Of a stretch of 22,302 nucleotides of DNA, positions 5,395-13,215 are shown piece by piece. The notes below the pieces were generated by a model, which made no database searches, was not told the origin of the DNA, and saw nothing but the letters and a program-made list of their open reading frames with translations. The first letter of the stretch is position 1, and each line of letters begins with the position of its first letter. The position numbers were made by a program, and so were the translations under genes. Source of the stretch: a virus; the IMG/VR virus record IMGVR_UViG_3300042368_000857, positions 1 to 22,302 of that record, one strand, 5' to 3'.

Positions 5395-5799
5395 GTGTTG
5401 GTAGTTGGCTTCACCTGCAGCACATTTGATCTATTACATGCTGGTCATGTAGCGATGCTTGCGGAGTGTAAGCAACACTGCGATTATCTAGTAGTTGGTC
5501 TTCAGGTCGATCCATCAAAAGATCGACCTGAGAAAAACAAACCTGTTCAATCTGTATATGAAAGATATATACAGTTGAGGGGATGCACATACGTTGACGA
5601 AGTGATTCCGTATGAAACCGAAGAAGATTTAATAAACCTTCTGGCTATAGAAGATATACATGTTAGATTCGTTGGCCAAGAATATGAAGGCACTTGTTTA
5701 ACAGGTGAAGATATTTGTGAACGAAGAGAAATCCGAATTCACTACAATAGCAGACTACATAATTATAGTTCAAGCGAATTGAGGAGAAGATTGAAATGA
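5395..5799 (+). CDS. Cytidylyltransferase-fold nucleotidyltransferase (HldE C-domain/TagD-like)
   Basis: The 134-residue protein has GFTCSTFDLLHAGHVAML at the N-terminus with the HxGH nucleotide-binding motif, then DYLVVGLQVDP, and a YERYIQLRGCTYVDEVIPYE block where the family has its ERxxxL and VDEV segments. A modified terminal SSSEL replaces the usual RTxG(I/V)S motif. This superfamily joins NTP and sugar- or alcohol-phosphate to give ADP-, CDP- or similar activated compounds; the C-domain of HldE makes ADP-heptose and TagD makes CDP-glycerol. In this operon the natural substrate is heptose-1-phosphate. The start is a GTG just after the speD stop, with no better ATG. It overlaps the next gene by four bases. 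Confidence 0.8.
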   Translation: MLVVGFTCSTFDLLHAGHVAMLAECKQHCDYLVVGLQVDPSKDRPEKNKPVQSVYERYIQLRGCTYVDEVIPYETEEDLINLLAIEDIHVRFVGQEYEGTCLTGEDICERREIRIHYNSRLHNYSSSELRRRLK

Positions 5800-6380
5800 G
5801 TTTCAGTGATCAATTTTTCGAAGAAGTTGTAAATATAGCATCGCAAATTAATAAGAACACAATTGAAAAGATTGTTACAGAATTAAATATTCTTAGAGAA
5901 AAAAATGGTCGTGTATTTGTTATTGGCGTAGGTGGTTCCGCTGGTAATGCTTCTCACATGGTCAATGACCTACGTAAGCTATGTAACATTGAAGCTTATT
6001 GTCCAACTGACAACGTGCCTGAGTTGACTGCTCGTACAAATGATGAAGGGTTTCATACTGTATTTGACAGATACCTTGCTGTCAGCAACTTTGGCGAAAA
6101 CGATGCTATCTTTGTTTTGTCAGTTGGTGGTGGTGATAAGGAAAAGAATGTTTCTGTTGGTATCATTAATGCTGCTCAATTTGCTAAGGCAAACAGAGGA
6201 CAGGTGTTTGGTATTGTTGGTAAAAAGGATGGTTACATTGCTAAGAATGCGGATCTTTGCGTAGTTGTGCCTGATGTTGAACCTAAACGAATTACTCCTC
6301 ATAGCGAAGCATTTCAAGCTGTTGTTTGGCATTGTATCGTTTCAAATCCTAAATTACAAGAAAACTCTACTAAATGGTAA
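5796..6380 (+). CDS. gmhA: Sedoheptulose-7-phosphate isomerase (GmhA-like, SIS domain)
   Basis: The 194-residue SIS-domain protein has GVGGSAGNASHMVNDL (about 44-59), which corresponds to the GmhA phosphate-binding loop and the first metal ligands, and PELTARTNDEGFHTVFDRYL, which is nearly the GmhA consensus (LTAxxNDxGxxxVF). Against E. coli GmhA the metal positions read His54, Asp58 (Glu in E. coli), Glu (Gln in E. coli) and a conserved C-terminal His in VVWHC. The enzyme converts sedoheptulose 7-phosphate to D-glycero-D-manno-heptose 7-phosphate, the first committed step of heptose synthesis. ATGA overlap with the upstream nucleotidyltransferase and a seven-base overlap with the next gene show tight translational coupling. 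Confidence 0.85.
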   Translation: MSFSDQFFEEVVNIASQINKNTIEKIVTELNILREKNGRVFVIGVGGSAGNASHMVNDLRKLCNIEAYCPTDNVPELTARTNDEGFHTVFDRYLAVSNFGENDAIFVLSVGGGDKEKNVSVGIINAAQFAKANRGQVFGIVGKKDGYIAKNADLCVVVPDVEPKRITPHSEAFQAVVWHCIVSNPKLQENSTKW

Positions 6381-6922
6381 AAATTTGTTTCATTGATAGA
6401 GACGGTGTAATTAACAAGTTAATTCCTCGTGATGGTATAACTGCTTGTGCGCCATGGACCTTAGAACAGTTTGAATACCTACCTAAGGTTCAAGAAGCTT
6501 TTTATAATATTAAAAATAAAGGTTATATTATAATCATAGCAACTAATCAGCCAGACGTTAAAGATGGCTATATGACTTGGGATAATCTAAACGCAATCCA
6601 TAACAAGATCAGATCAGATTTTGAAATTGATGAATTGTACATGGCTCATACTAGAGGTGCACCAGACTACAAACCTAATCCTGGTATGTTGTTGGGAGGT
6701 TTGGAATATTACGATGCTGATCCTGTACAATGTTATTTTATTGGCGATAGTGACAAAGATATAATTGCTGGTAACAGGGCTGGTATAAATACAATATGGG
6801 TAAATGATAAGTGGTTAGAAAACAAAGAGTGGAATCTTAAACAAGATTACAAAGATAAGTATGGTGATATAAAGCCTGATTATATTACTGATAGTTTATG
6901 GCGGGCAAGCTTTTTAATTTAG
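6374..6922 (+). CDS. gmhB: HAD-family heptose bisphosphate phosphatase (GmhB-like)
   Basis: The 182-residue protein has HAD motifs in order: FIDRDGVINKL (nucleophile and acid Asp), IIATNQPDV (motif II, followed by a GmhB-like loop), YKPNPGML (motif III Lys) and FIGDSDKDIIAGNRAG (motif IV). This is the GmhB/HisB arrangement. The Cys-rich zinc loop that precedes the CRKP motif in E. coli GmhB is absent and replaced by the short AHTRGAPDYKPNPG. Role: removes the C7 phosphate from heptose 1,7-bisphosphate. Starts within the gmhA stop region (ATGGTAA). A substrate other than heptose bisphosphate is possible, but the operon makes it the best fit. Confidence 0.8.
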   Translation: MVKICFIDRDGVINKLIPRDGITACAPWTLEQFEYLPKVQEAFYNIKNKGYIIIIATNQPDVKDGYMTWDNLNAIHNKIRSDFEIDELYMAHTRGAPDYKPNPGMLLGGLEYYDADPVQCYFIGDSDKDIIAGNRAGINTIWVNDKWLENKEWNLKQDYKDKYGDIKPDYITDSLWRASFLI

Positions 6923-6931
6923 GAGTTATGA

Positions 6932-7651
6932 ATGATTGATGTGTACGCCGATGGCGCAGATTATAATGGTATTATAGATGCAGCAATGAACAAGAACATC
7001 AAGGGATTTACTACCAATCCTACCTTGATGAAGGCTGCTGGAGTCACAGACTTTTCAAAGTTTGCCAACGATATTATCCCTCACTTAAAAGATATTAGAC
7101 CTGATACAAACATCAGCTTAGAAGTTTTTGCTGACGAGCAAGACGAAATGCTTCGTCAGGCAAAGATTATTGCAGGTTGGGGAGACAAGTACGACTTCAA
7201 GGTATATGTTAAGATTCCTGTAATGAACACCAAGGGAGTTTCTAACTACAATCTTATTGGCGATCTTGCTAGAGACGGCATCAACGTAAATGTTACTGCT
7301 GTGTTTACAGAGCATCAGACAATGGATATTCTAGAGCAAATTCAAGATGTAACTGGTTCAGTAATTATTTCTATTTTCGCTGGTAGAATTGCTGACACTT
7401 TACGTGATCCAGAAAAGATCGTTACTAAGTGTTTGAGTTTAGACAGAGACGCAAAGGCTAATTTCCTTTGGGCTTCTTGTCGCGAAGTGTTTAATTACAC
7501 TCAAGCTTACCGTTCTGGTTGTGACATCATTACGATGACTCCTGATCAGATCAAGAAGTTTTCATTACAGAACAAGAACCTCGAAGAATACTCGATGGAA
7601 ACTGTTCAAATGTTTTACAATGATGCACAAAAGTCGGGATATGTTCTATGA
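6932..7651 (+). CDS. talC: Transaldolase of the small TalC type
   Basis: The 239-residue TIM-barrel protein has GFTTNPTLM (25-33), Schiff-base Lys94 in YVKIPV, NVTAVF and SIFAGRIADTLRDP. These blocks define the small transaldolase/fructose-6-phosphate aldolase branch. Cyanophages carry similar talC genes that redirect the host pentose-phosphate pathway. Here the neighbours are heptose genes, and the transaldolase/transketolase cycle is the source of sedoheptulose 7-phosphate, so it probably feeds GmhA. Ribosome site AGGAG (6921-6925), start ATG 6932; an ATG at 6929 opens a two-codon frame. Ends in an ATGA overlap with the glycosyltransferase. Confidence 0.88.
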   Translation: MIDVYADGADYNGIIDAAMNKNIKGFTTNPTLMKAAGVTDFSKFANDIIPHLKDIRPDTNISLEVFADEQDEMLRQAKIIAGWGDKYDFKVYVKIPVMNTKGVSNYNLIGDLARDGINVNVTAVFTEHQTMDILEQIQDVTGSVIISIFAGRIADTLRDPEKIVTKCLSLDRDAKANFLWASCREVFNYTQAYRSGCDIITMTPDQIKKFSLQNKNLEEYSMETVQMFYNDAQKSGYVL

Positions 7652-8661
7652 GTGGATTTGAAGAAAACGAAATTTCCAAGAATGCTAATGGCGGAACTGA
7701 AATCGCCAAGCGCAGACTAGCTGAGTTAATCAACCCAGAACTTCTACAGGAAAGTCAGATTATTTGTTCTCGGCTTAGAGAATATCAGCCAGAAAAGCTT
7801 CGAGTGTTTTGGTGTCATGATTTGCCTGAAGATCCTGAGTCAGCCAAGTTTAAAGATGCTGAGTTCCAAAGAAATATACACAAGTACATTTTTATTTCAA
7901 ACTGGCAGTTTCAACGTTATCAGCTATTTCATGGCGTTAAGTATGATGGTAAGTCAGACGTTATTGAATCTGGTATTGAACCCGCTCCACAATCAGCATT
8001 AAATAAACCTGATGATGGTAAAATTCACATTGTGTACACTTCTACACCACAGAGAGGTTTAGAGATTCTTGTACCTGTGTTTAAGTTCTTGGCGCAAAAT
8101 AATCCCAACATTCACTTGCATGTTTTCTCTAGCTTTAAGATTTATGGTTGGGATCAGATGGACAAGCAGTACGAACCATTGTATAATGAAATTCGTAACC
8201 ATCCGCAAATGACGTATCATGGCTATAAACCTAATGCGGAACTGAAAGAGTTTATCAACAAGTGTCACATTTTCGCTTATCCTTCTATTTGGCAGGAAAC
8301 TAGCTGTCGTGCTATGCTAGAAGCTATGTCTGCTGGTTTGGTTTGCGTCCATACAAGCTATGGTGCATTGCCTGAAACTTCTGGTATGTTGAATATCATG
8401 TATCGCGGCGACATGGAAGACAGAAATCATCATGGACAAATTTTGGTACAGCATTTGGGTGCTGCTATTCAAATGATTAATTCTGACAATTATGAAAACA
8501 TGATCAACTTTAACAAGATCTATGTTGATAGTAGATATAATATCAACAGAATTGTTGGGCAGTGGGAAACAATGCTTGGCGATTTAAAGTGGAGATACCC
8601 TACTGTCGACAGCCGAAAGGCAAAGAAGGAAATGTTTATTTACAGGACTAACCATCTATGA
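7648..8661 (+). CDS. GT4-family glycosyltransferase
   Basis: The 337-residue protein has a GT-B fold. The C-terminal nucleotide-sugar domain is clear: IHIVYTSTPQRGLEIL, YHGYKPNAELKEFINKCHIFAYPSIWQETSCRAMLEAMSAG with the retaining-enzyme EX7E motif (Glu217 and Glu225), then VHTSYGALPETSG. The N-terminal acceptor domain is short but retains NGGTE near residue 14. Placed between transaldolase and heptose kinase with ATGA overlaps on both sides, it most likely transfers the heptose made by this operon. The acceptor (phage DNA, phage protein or host envelope glycan) cannot be read from the sequence. There is no signal peptide, so it acts in the cytoplasm. Confidence 0.85.
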   Translation: MSGFEENEISKNANGGTEIAKRRLAELINPELLQESQIICSRLREYQPEKLRVFWCHDLPEDPESAKFKDAEFQRNIHKYIFISNWQFQRYQLFHGVKYDGKSDVIESGIEPAPQSALNKPDDGKIHIVYTSTPQRGLEILVPVFKFLAQNNPNIHLHVFSSFKIYGWDQMDKQYEPLYNEIRNHPQMTYHGYKPNAELKEFINKCHIFAYPSIWQETSCRAMLEAMSAGLVCVHTSYGALPETSGMLNIMYRGDMEDRNHHGQILVQHLGAAIQMINSDNYENMINFNKIYVDSRYNINRIVGQWETMLGDLKWRYPTVDSRKAKKEMFIYRTNHL

Positions 8662-9635
8662 TTATTTCCAGAACTCCTCTACGTATCAGCTTCTTCAGCG
8701 GTGGTAGTGATATGCCCTCGTTCTTTCTTAGAGAACGAGGTGCTGCTCTGTCAGTTACAATCAACAAGTACATATATGTTATGATGCACAAAACTCCACA
8801 CCTTGGTATCAAAACAATGTATGATACAATTGAGCAAACAGCTGACATTGAACTTATGCAGCATGCTATTACAAGAGAAAGCTTGAAGCATTTTAATATC
8901 GACAACGATGTAACAATTGCTTCTATCTCTGATATTTTGTCGAGGGGTTCTGGTCTTGGTTCTTCTTCAGCCTTTACTACAGGATTGCTAAATTGTTTGG
9001 CTGAAGGTAACTACACCAGAGAACATTTAGCACAAACAGCATATCATATTGAAAGAAATATGTGTAAGTTTCCTGTTGGTAAACAGGATCAATATGCAGC
9101 AGCTTATGGTGGGTTAAACGTTTTTCAATTTGAAACAGATGATGTGGTAACTGTTAAACCTGTTGTTAACAATAATGAAAGTTGGAACAAGTTACAGAAC
9201 AATCTCCTGCTTATCTATAGTGGTCGTGGTAGATCAGCTAATAGTATTTTACAAAAACAAGCTGCAGCTATGGACGAAAAAGATAAATTCAAGCTAGTAG
9301 CACGAAACAGAGATAGAGCTTTCGTTGGGGCTAATCTTTTCTCTGCTGGTTTGATTGACGATTTCGGAGCATTGTTTCATGATGCTTGGATGGACAAAAA
9401 GGGATTGGCAAAAGAGATCACCAACGATTATTTCGATGTTATCTACGACAAAGCTTTGAAGGCTGGAGCTATTGGCGGCAAACTGCTTGGCGCTGGCGGT
9501 GGAGGATTCTTTTTATTCTATGTGAAACCTGACCACAGAGAAAAAGTTATCCATGCTGTTACTCACGAATCTAGCTGTAAGGTTTATGACTTCAAATTCG
9601 TTGAACAAGGATCGACGATTATATCTAGTTGCTAA
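8658..9635 (+). CDS. hddA: GHMP kinase, D-glycero-D-manno-heptose-7-phosphate kinase (HddA-like)
   Basis: The 325-residue protein has RTPLRISFFSGGSD (5-18), the ATP-binding motif GSGLGSSSAF (97-106), VGKQDQYAAAYGGLN, and the C-terminal KLLGAGGGGFF. This combination is typical of HddA, which phosphorylates C1 of D-glycero-alpha-D-manno-heptose 7-phosphate. It would act after GmhA and before GmhB. HddA belongs to the alpha (GDP-heptose) pathway of capsule and S-layer glycans, while the ribokinase-type HldE N-domain serves the beta (ADP-heptose) pathway. It is the last gene of the coupled operon. Confidence 0.87.
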   Translation: MIISRTPLRISFFSGGSDMPSFFLRERGAALSVTINKYIYVMMHKTPHLGIKTMYDTIEQTADIELMQHAITRESLKHFNIDNDVTIASISDILSRGSGLGSSSAFTTGLLNCLAEGNYTREHLAQTAYHIERNMCKFPVGKQDQYAAAYGGLNVFQFETDDVVTVKPVVNNNESWNKLQNNLLLIYSGRGRSANSILQKQAAAMDEKDKFKLVARNRDRAFVGANLFSAGLIDDFGALFHDAWMDKKGLAKEITNDYFDVIYDKALKAGAIGGKLLGAGGGGFFLFYVKPDHREKVIHAVTHESSCKVYDFKFVEQGSTIISSC

Positions 9636-9648
9636 ATTAATAAATACA

Positions 9649-9677
9649 TTGACAAATATACAAAAGGATGGTATAAT
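9649..9677 (+). promoter_or_regulatory. Full-consensus sigma-70 promoter
   Basis: TTGACA (9649-9654), 17-bp spacer, TATAAT (9672-9677): both hexamers match the consensus perfectly. Transcription would start near 9684 and give a short leader for the gene at 9703. It separates the heptose operon from the replication block and indicates strong use of host RNA polymerase. Confidence 0.85.
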
Positions 9678-9702
9678 AACAATGTATAAGACTGGATTAT
9701 AA

Positions 9703-10083
9703 ATGATTAGCAACAATGTAGTAACCTTCCCGAAACCTTACTCTGGCCCTAAACAAAATGTCACACCGGAAAATATATCACACAATTTGGACATGATGAA
9801 ACAATTTCATATTCAAGAAACATTGACGAATGTTATTCCAATGATATTCAACCAGTTAGATATTTCCGGATTTTCGCTTGATGAAGAAGATCCATCAGAA
9901 GATGAATCAATAAAGGATGGTGCTTTGATTGTAGAATCGATTAGATCTTTTATGTGTAAGTTTTATGGAATCGAACATCCTTTTCAAACATTAGCTAAGA
10001 ATGTTTTCGAAGCCGATGATAAAGAGCCTGAAACACTAAATATAGTTAACAGCTTAAATATTAAATTGAAAGAAGAAGATTAA
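9703..10083 (+). CDS. Conserved T4-like phage protein of unknown function
   Basis: This 126-residue acidic protein contains VVTFPKPYSGPKQ at the N-terminus, HNLDMMKQFHIQETLTNVIPMIFNQLDISGF, an acidic linker DEEDPSEDES, and VESIRSFMCKFYGIEHPFQTLAKNVF. I recognise this layout from T4-like phages but know of no assigned function. The ribosome site is weak. It is the first gene after the consensus promoter and precedes the RNase H gene. Confidence 0.65.
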   Translation: MISNNVVTFPKPYSGPKQNVTPENISHNLDMMKQFHIQETLTNVIPMIFNQLDISGFSLDEEDPSEDESIKDGALIVESIRSFMCKFYGIEHPFQTLAKNVFEADDKEPETLNIVNSLNIKLKEED

Positions 10084-10100
10084 TCTTCATAGGTGATATT

Positions 10101-10961
10101 ATGATTATTGTTGACCTTAATCAAGTTATGCTTTCGAATCTATTAATGCAACTTGGCAACCATACTAACGCACAGATAGAAGAAAATATGGTAAGACATA
10201 TGATTCTAAATTCCTTGCGTTCATACAGAACTAAATTTTTCTCAGAGTACGGAGAATTAGTTATCGCTTGCGATAATACGAATTATTGGCGCAGGAAAGT
10301 ATTTCCTTACTATAAGGCCAATAGAAAGAAAGCTCAAGAAAAGTCAGAAGTTGACTGGAAGGCAGTATTCGAATGCCTGAATAAGATTCGTTCTGAGCTA
10401 AAAGAATATTTCCCTTACAGAGTAATTGATATTGAGTCTGCCGAAGCAGATGACGTCATTGCTACACTGGTATTCTCAGCAGCATTGCAGGATGCTCCCC
10501 AAGAAAGTAAGGTATTAATTCTTTCTGGCGACAAAGATTTTATTCAACTGCATTCCTACGGCAACGTCAAGCAGTATGATCCTACTCGCAAAAAGTGGAT
10601 CGTTCACCCTGATCCTTTCTCGTACAAGAGAGAACATATCTTGAAGGGAGATTCTAGTGATGGTGTTCCCAACATTCTTTCTTCTGACAACTGTTTTGTT
10701 ATCGGTGAGCGTCAGCGTCCGCTTACTGCTAAGAAAATCGAATACTATCTCAAGATTCAACCAAATGAGATGGAAACTAACATTGCTCGTAATTACTTCC
10801 GTAACGAACAGCTTATCGACTTGGACCATGTTCCAGAAGATATTCGTTTGAAGGTAATGGAATCTTATTACTCGCAGGATAATAAAGATCGTTCAAAGCT
10901 GATGAATTATTTTATCGCGAATAGACTTCGCAATTTAACTGAACATATTGGAGAATTTTAA
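10101..10961 (+). CDS. rnh: T4-type RNase H / 5'-3' flap exonuclease
   Basis: The 286-residue FEN-like nuclease shows the acidic metal ligands Asp5 (IIVDLN), Asp58 (IACDNTN), the ESAEADDVI cluster (112-120), SGDKDFIQL (Asp144, Asp146), and KGDSSDGVPNI (Asp184, Asp187), the last leading into the helix-hairpin-helix-type region. T4 RNase H removes RNA primers and flaps from lagging-strand fragments with gp32 and the replisome. Length is close to T4 Rnh (305). Start ATG 10101 has AGGTGA upstream. The last base of its stop codon is the first base of the next ATG. Confidence 0.9.
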   Translation: MIIVDLNQVMLSNLLMQLGNHTNAQIEENMVRHMILNSLRSYRTKFFSEYGELVIACDNTNYWRRKVFPYYKANRKKAQEKSEVDWKAVFECLNKIRSELKEYFPYRVIDIESAEADDVIATLVFSAALQDAPQESKVLILSGDKDFIQLHSYGNVKQYDPTRKKWIVHPDPFSYKREHILKGDSSDGVPNILSSDNCFVIGERQRPLTAKKIEYYLKIQPNEMETNIARNYFRNEQLIDLDHVPEDIRLKVMESYYSQDNKDRSKLMNYFIANRLRNLTEHIGEF

Positions 10962-11392
10962 TGGTAATTGGTGTAGCTGAGTTCCTAGAAAAAGTAGGTA
11001 AGTTAAAGAGAACTCAAGAAAAGATTGATGCTATCAGAGCAAATGATAGTCTTGTTTTGAGAATTGTACTCCAAGCAGGATATGATCCTAATGTACAGTG
11101 GGAGTTACCAGAAGGAACACCACCATACAAACCCAATGATTTAGTAGACCAAGAGCACGTTCTTATTAAAGATTGTGAAAAGCTAAGGTACTTTATCAAA
11201 GGATTTCACGATAATCTCCCTTCGATGAAGCGCGAAACTATGTTCGTAGAATTTCTAGAACGTATAGCGCCAAAGGATGCAGAGATGATTTGCCTTTTCA
11301 AGGACAAGAAGCCTATGAAGGGCATTACAATTCAACACGTAACAGAGGCATTACCGGGACTTATTCTAAATGAGCAAACAAACGCTGCGTAA
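10961..11392 (+). CDS. T4-like phage protein, DUF6433-type
   Basis: The 143-residue protein starts MVIGVAEFLEKVGKLKRTQEKIDAIRAND, then VQWELPEGTPPYKPND, MKRETMFVEFLERIAPKDAEMICLFKDKK and a C-terminal ALPGLI. These blocks recur in T4-like phages next to rnh and related replication genes. The function is not known to me. It overlaps the preceding gene by one base and the next by 23 bases, so translation is coupled. Confidence 0.6.
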   Translation: MVIGVAEFLEKVGKLKRTQEKIDAIRANDSLVLRIVLQAGYDPNVQWELPEGTPPYKPNDLVDQEHVLIKDCEKLRYFIKGFHDNLPSMKRETMFVEFLERIAPKDAEMICLFKDKKPMKGITIQHVTEALPGLILNEQTNAA

Positions 11393-11549
11393 ATTTAAAA
11401 AGAACGATTATTCTTACGACGATGAAGATGAATACATAGATCATAAGAATAAAGTAGATAAACGTAAGCAACGAAGAATTGAGCGTGCACTAAGAACTAA
11501 AGACATTAGTGTACTAATTGAAAATGACGAAAATAATGATTGGGAATGA
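11370..11549 (+). CDS. Small highly charged phage protein (59 residues)
   Basis: The frame ATG 11370 to TGA 11547-11549 gives a protein beginning MSKQTLRKFKKNDYSYDDED and ending in ENDENNDWE. It has alternating acidic and basic patches, including KRKQRRIERALRTK. It overlaps the preceding gene by 23 bases and its stop overlaps the next ATG (ATGATG). The position and composition match small conserved proteins in the same place in T4-like genomes. No function is evident; the charged sequence suggests nucleic-acid or protein contacts. Confidence 0.65.
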   Translation: MSKQTLRKFKKNDYSYDDEDEYIDHKNKVDKRKQRRIERALRTKDISVLIENDENNDWE

Positions 11550-11791
11550 TGCCAACATATAGATTCATAAACAATGATACTGGCGAAGAGTTTGAAGACT
11601 TTATGACCATATCTGATCTTGATGAATACCTCAAGAGCAATCAAAACATAACACAATTAGTTAACGGTGCTCCGTTAATCCATTCAGGCAGAGGATTGGG
11701 AAAGCCGGATAACGGTTTCCGAGACTTGCTGAAAGATATTAAAAGAAGAAATTCTAGAGGTATCACAAGGAGTACAGTTAATACTTTTTAG
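11546..11791 (+). CDS. FmdB-like small phage protein without zinc ribbon
   Basis: About 81 residues. MPTYRFINNDTGEEFEDFMTISDLDEYLKSN resembles the N-terminal domain of FmdB-type small regulators common in T4-like phages; the C-terminal KPDNGFRDLLKDIKRR continues the family pattern. There are no cysteines, so the CxxC zinc ribbon of cellular FmdB proteins is missing. The start is ATG 11546 or 11549, overlapping the stop of the upstream 59-residue gene. The biochemical role is unknown. Confidence 0.6.
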   Translation: MMPTYRFINNDTGEEFEDFMTISDLDEYLKSNQNITQLVNGAPLIHSGRGLGKPDNGFRDLLKDIKRRNSRGITRSTVNTF

Positions 11792-11800
11792 TAGGACAAA

Positions 11801-12556
11801 ATGGAAGAAAAGAAAAAGCTATCAAGAAAAGAAAAAAGACTTATTAGGCAAAATAATAATAACAATAATGATAACAGCTATCAAGAAAAGCTAAACTTCC
11901 AATTAAAAAAAATAGAACCACTAACTAAACACCAAAGAGAATCTTTTGAAGCCTATGATGCAGGCAAAAACCTAATGCTTCATGGTATAGCAGGTACTGG
12001 TAAAAGTTTTATTTCCATGTATCTTGCGCTCCAACAAATTATAACTGAGGTGGATGGTCCGTATAAAAAAGTTATAATTGTTAGAAGTGTTGTGCCTACT
12101 AGAGATATGGGATTTCTTCCAGGCAATTCTAAAGAAAAAGCCAAGGTGTATGAAGCTCCGTACTATGCAATATGTACAGAACTGTTTGGGCGTGGAGATT
12201 CATATGAATACCTCAAGCAAAAGGGGTTGGTTGATTTTATTTCTACCTCTTTTATACGTGGTATCACTCTCAACAATTGCATTATTATTGTTGATGAAAT
12301 CGCTAACATGACACTACATGAACTTGATTCAGTAATTACTCGCGTAGGTAAGAACTGTAAGATTATATTCTCAGGCGACTTTAGGCAATCTGATTTTACT
12401 AAAGATCATGAAAAAAATGGATTGCCTCAGTTTATGAGAATTGTTGACAAAATGAAATCTTTTGCTTTTATAGACTTTGATGAAAATGATATAGTCCGTA
12501 GTTCCATGGTGAAAGATTATATTATATGGAAGGACAGATTAGGAATTGTCGCGTAA
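11801..12556 (+). CDS. phoH: PhoH-like ATPase
   Basis: The 251-residue protein has a charged, Asn-rich N-terminal tail (poly-Asn about 18-23), then a PhoH P-loop domain: LTKHQRESFEAYDAGKNL, Walker A GIAGTGKS (62-69), RSVVPTRDMGFLPGN, Walker B IIIVDEIANM (161-170) and the sensor-like FSGDFRQSDF. Cellular PhoH proteins usually have DEAQN where this one has DEIAN. PhoH-like genes are widespread in phages; the superfamily is related to helicase-type P-loop ATPases with links to RNA metabolism and phosphate stress, but the phage role is uncertain. Overlaps the next gene by 11 bases. Confidence 0.88.
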   Translation: MEEKKKLSRKEKRLIRQNNNNNNDNSYQEKLNFQLKKIEPLTKHQRESFEAYDAGKNLMLHGIAGTGKSFISMYLALQQIITEVDGPYKKVIIVRSVVPTRDMGFLPGNSKEKAKVYEAPYYAICTELFGRGDSYEYLKQKGLVDFISTSFIRGITLNNCIIIVDEIANMTLHELDSVITRVGKNCKIIFSGDFRQSDFTKDHEKNGLPQFMRIVDKMKSFAFIDFDENDIVRSSMVKDYIIWKDRLGIVA

Positions 12557-13208
12557 AGAATTTAAACATACACTGGTCCCTCAGATCAGTTTGACAACAC
12601 AAACAATCAACGGGCAGCGCTACTATGTGCTGCCCGATGGCGTAACTAAGCTCAAGTCAGTCACTACAATTTTATCAGAGAAACTCGATAAAACTGCTTT
12701 GTTAGAATGGCGCAAGAGGGTTGGTGAGGAAGAAGCTAACAGGATCTCTGCGCAATCAACACGTAGGGGAAACTCTATTCACAAGATAGCAGAGCGTTAT
12801 GTTCTCAATGAAGAGAACATTTATCAAAATGAGATGCCTGTTAATGTCGAGTCGTTCCAACCTATCAAGTCCGCGCTGGACGCCCATGTAGATAATATTC
12901 TCGGAGTAGAACTACCGTTGTGTTCTAAGGCACTTGGTTGCGCTGGTAGAACAGACTTGGTAGCTGAATATGACGGAAAAGTTTCTATCATTGATTTTAA
13001 AACATCGAAAAAGTTAAAGAAAGAGGAATGGATTGAAAGCTATTTCCTACAGTCAACTGTATACTCAATGATGTTTGAACGCATCTACAGCATATCTGTT
13101 CCTCAAATTGTAATTATTTTAACTGTAGATAACGAAAGAACGCCCCAGACTTTCGTCATGGAGCGTTCTCGGTATGTTAATAGAGTGATAGAATTATTTA
13201 CTTCTTAA
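12546..13208 (+). CDS. PD-(D/E)XK exonuclease, RecB/Cas4-like
   Basis: About 220 residues. The nuclease core shows GNSIHKIAERY (motif I His), CAGRTDLVAEYDGKVSIIDFKTSKK (the catalytic D...D-x-K) and ESYFLQSTVYSMMFERIY (motif with Gln and Tyr). T4-like phages carry such Cas4/RecB-type single-domain exonucleases in replication and recombination clusters. The likely start is TTG at 12546, because no ATG or well-placed GTG precedes the conserved part; it overlaps the phoH end. Last gene on the plus strand before convergent transcription. Confidence 0.75.
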   Translation: MSRKEFKHTLVPQISLTTQTINGQRYYVLPDGVTKLKSVTTILSEKLDKTALLEWRKRVGEEEANRISAQSTRRGNSIHKIAERYVLNEENIYQNEMPVNVESFQPIKSALDAHVDNILGVELPLCSKALGCAGRTDLVAEYDGKVSIIDFKTSKKLKKEEWIESYFLQSTVYSMMFERIYSISVPQIVIILTVDNERTPQTFVMERSRYVNRVIELFTS

Positions 13209-13215
13209 AAAGGTT

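Noticed and set aside
5395-9635. Heptose genes as host contamination or a bacterial capsule locus
   Set aside because: They are embedded without a break between phage genes, share AT-rich composition and phage-like overlaps, and are flanked by glutaredoxin, a phage beta-barrel protein and T4-like rnh.
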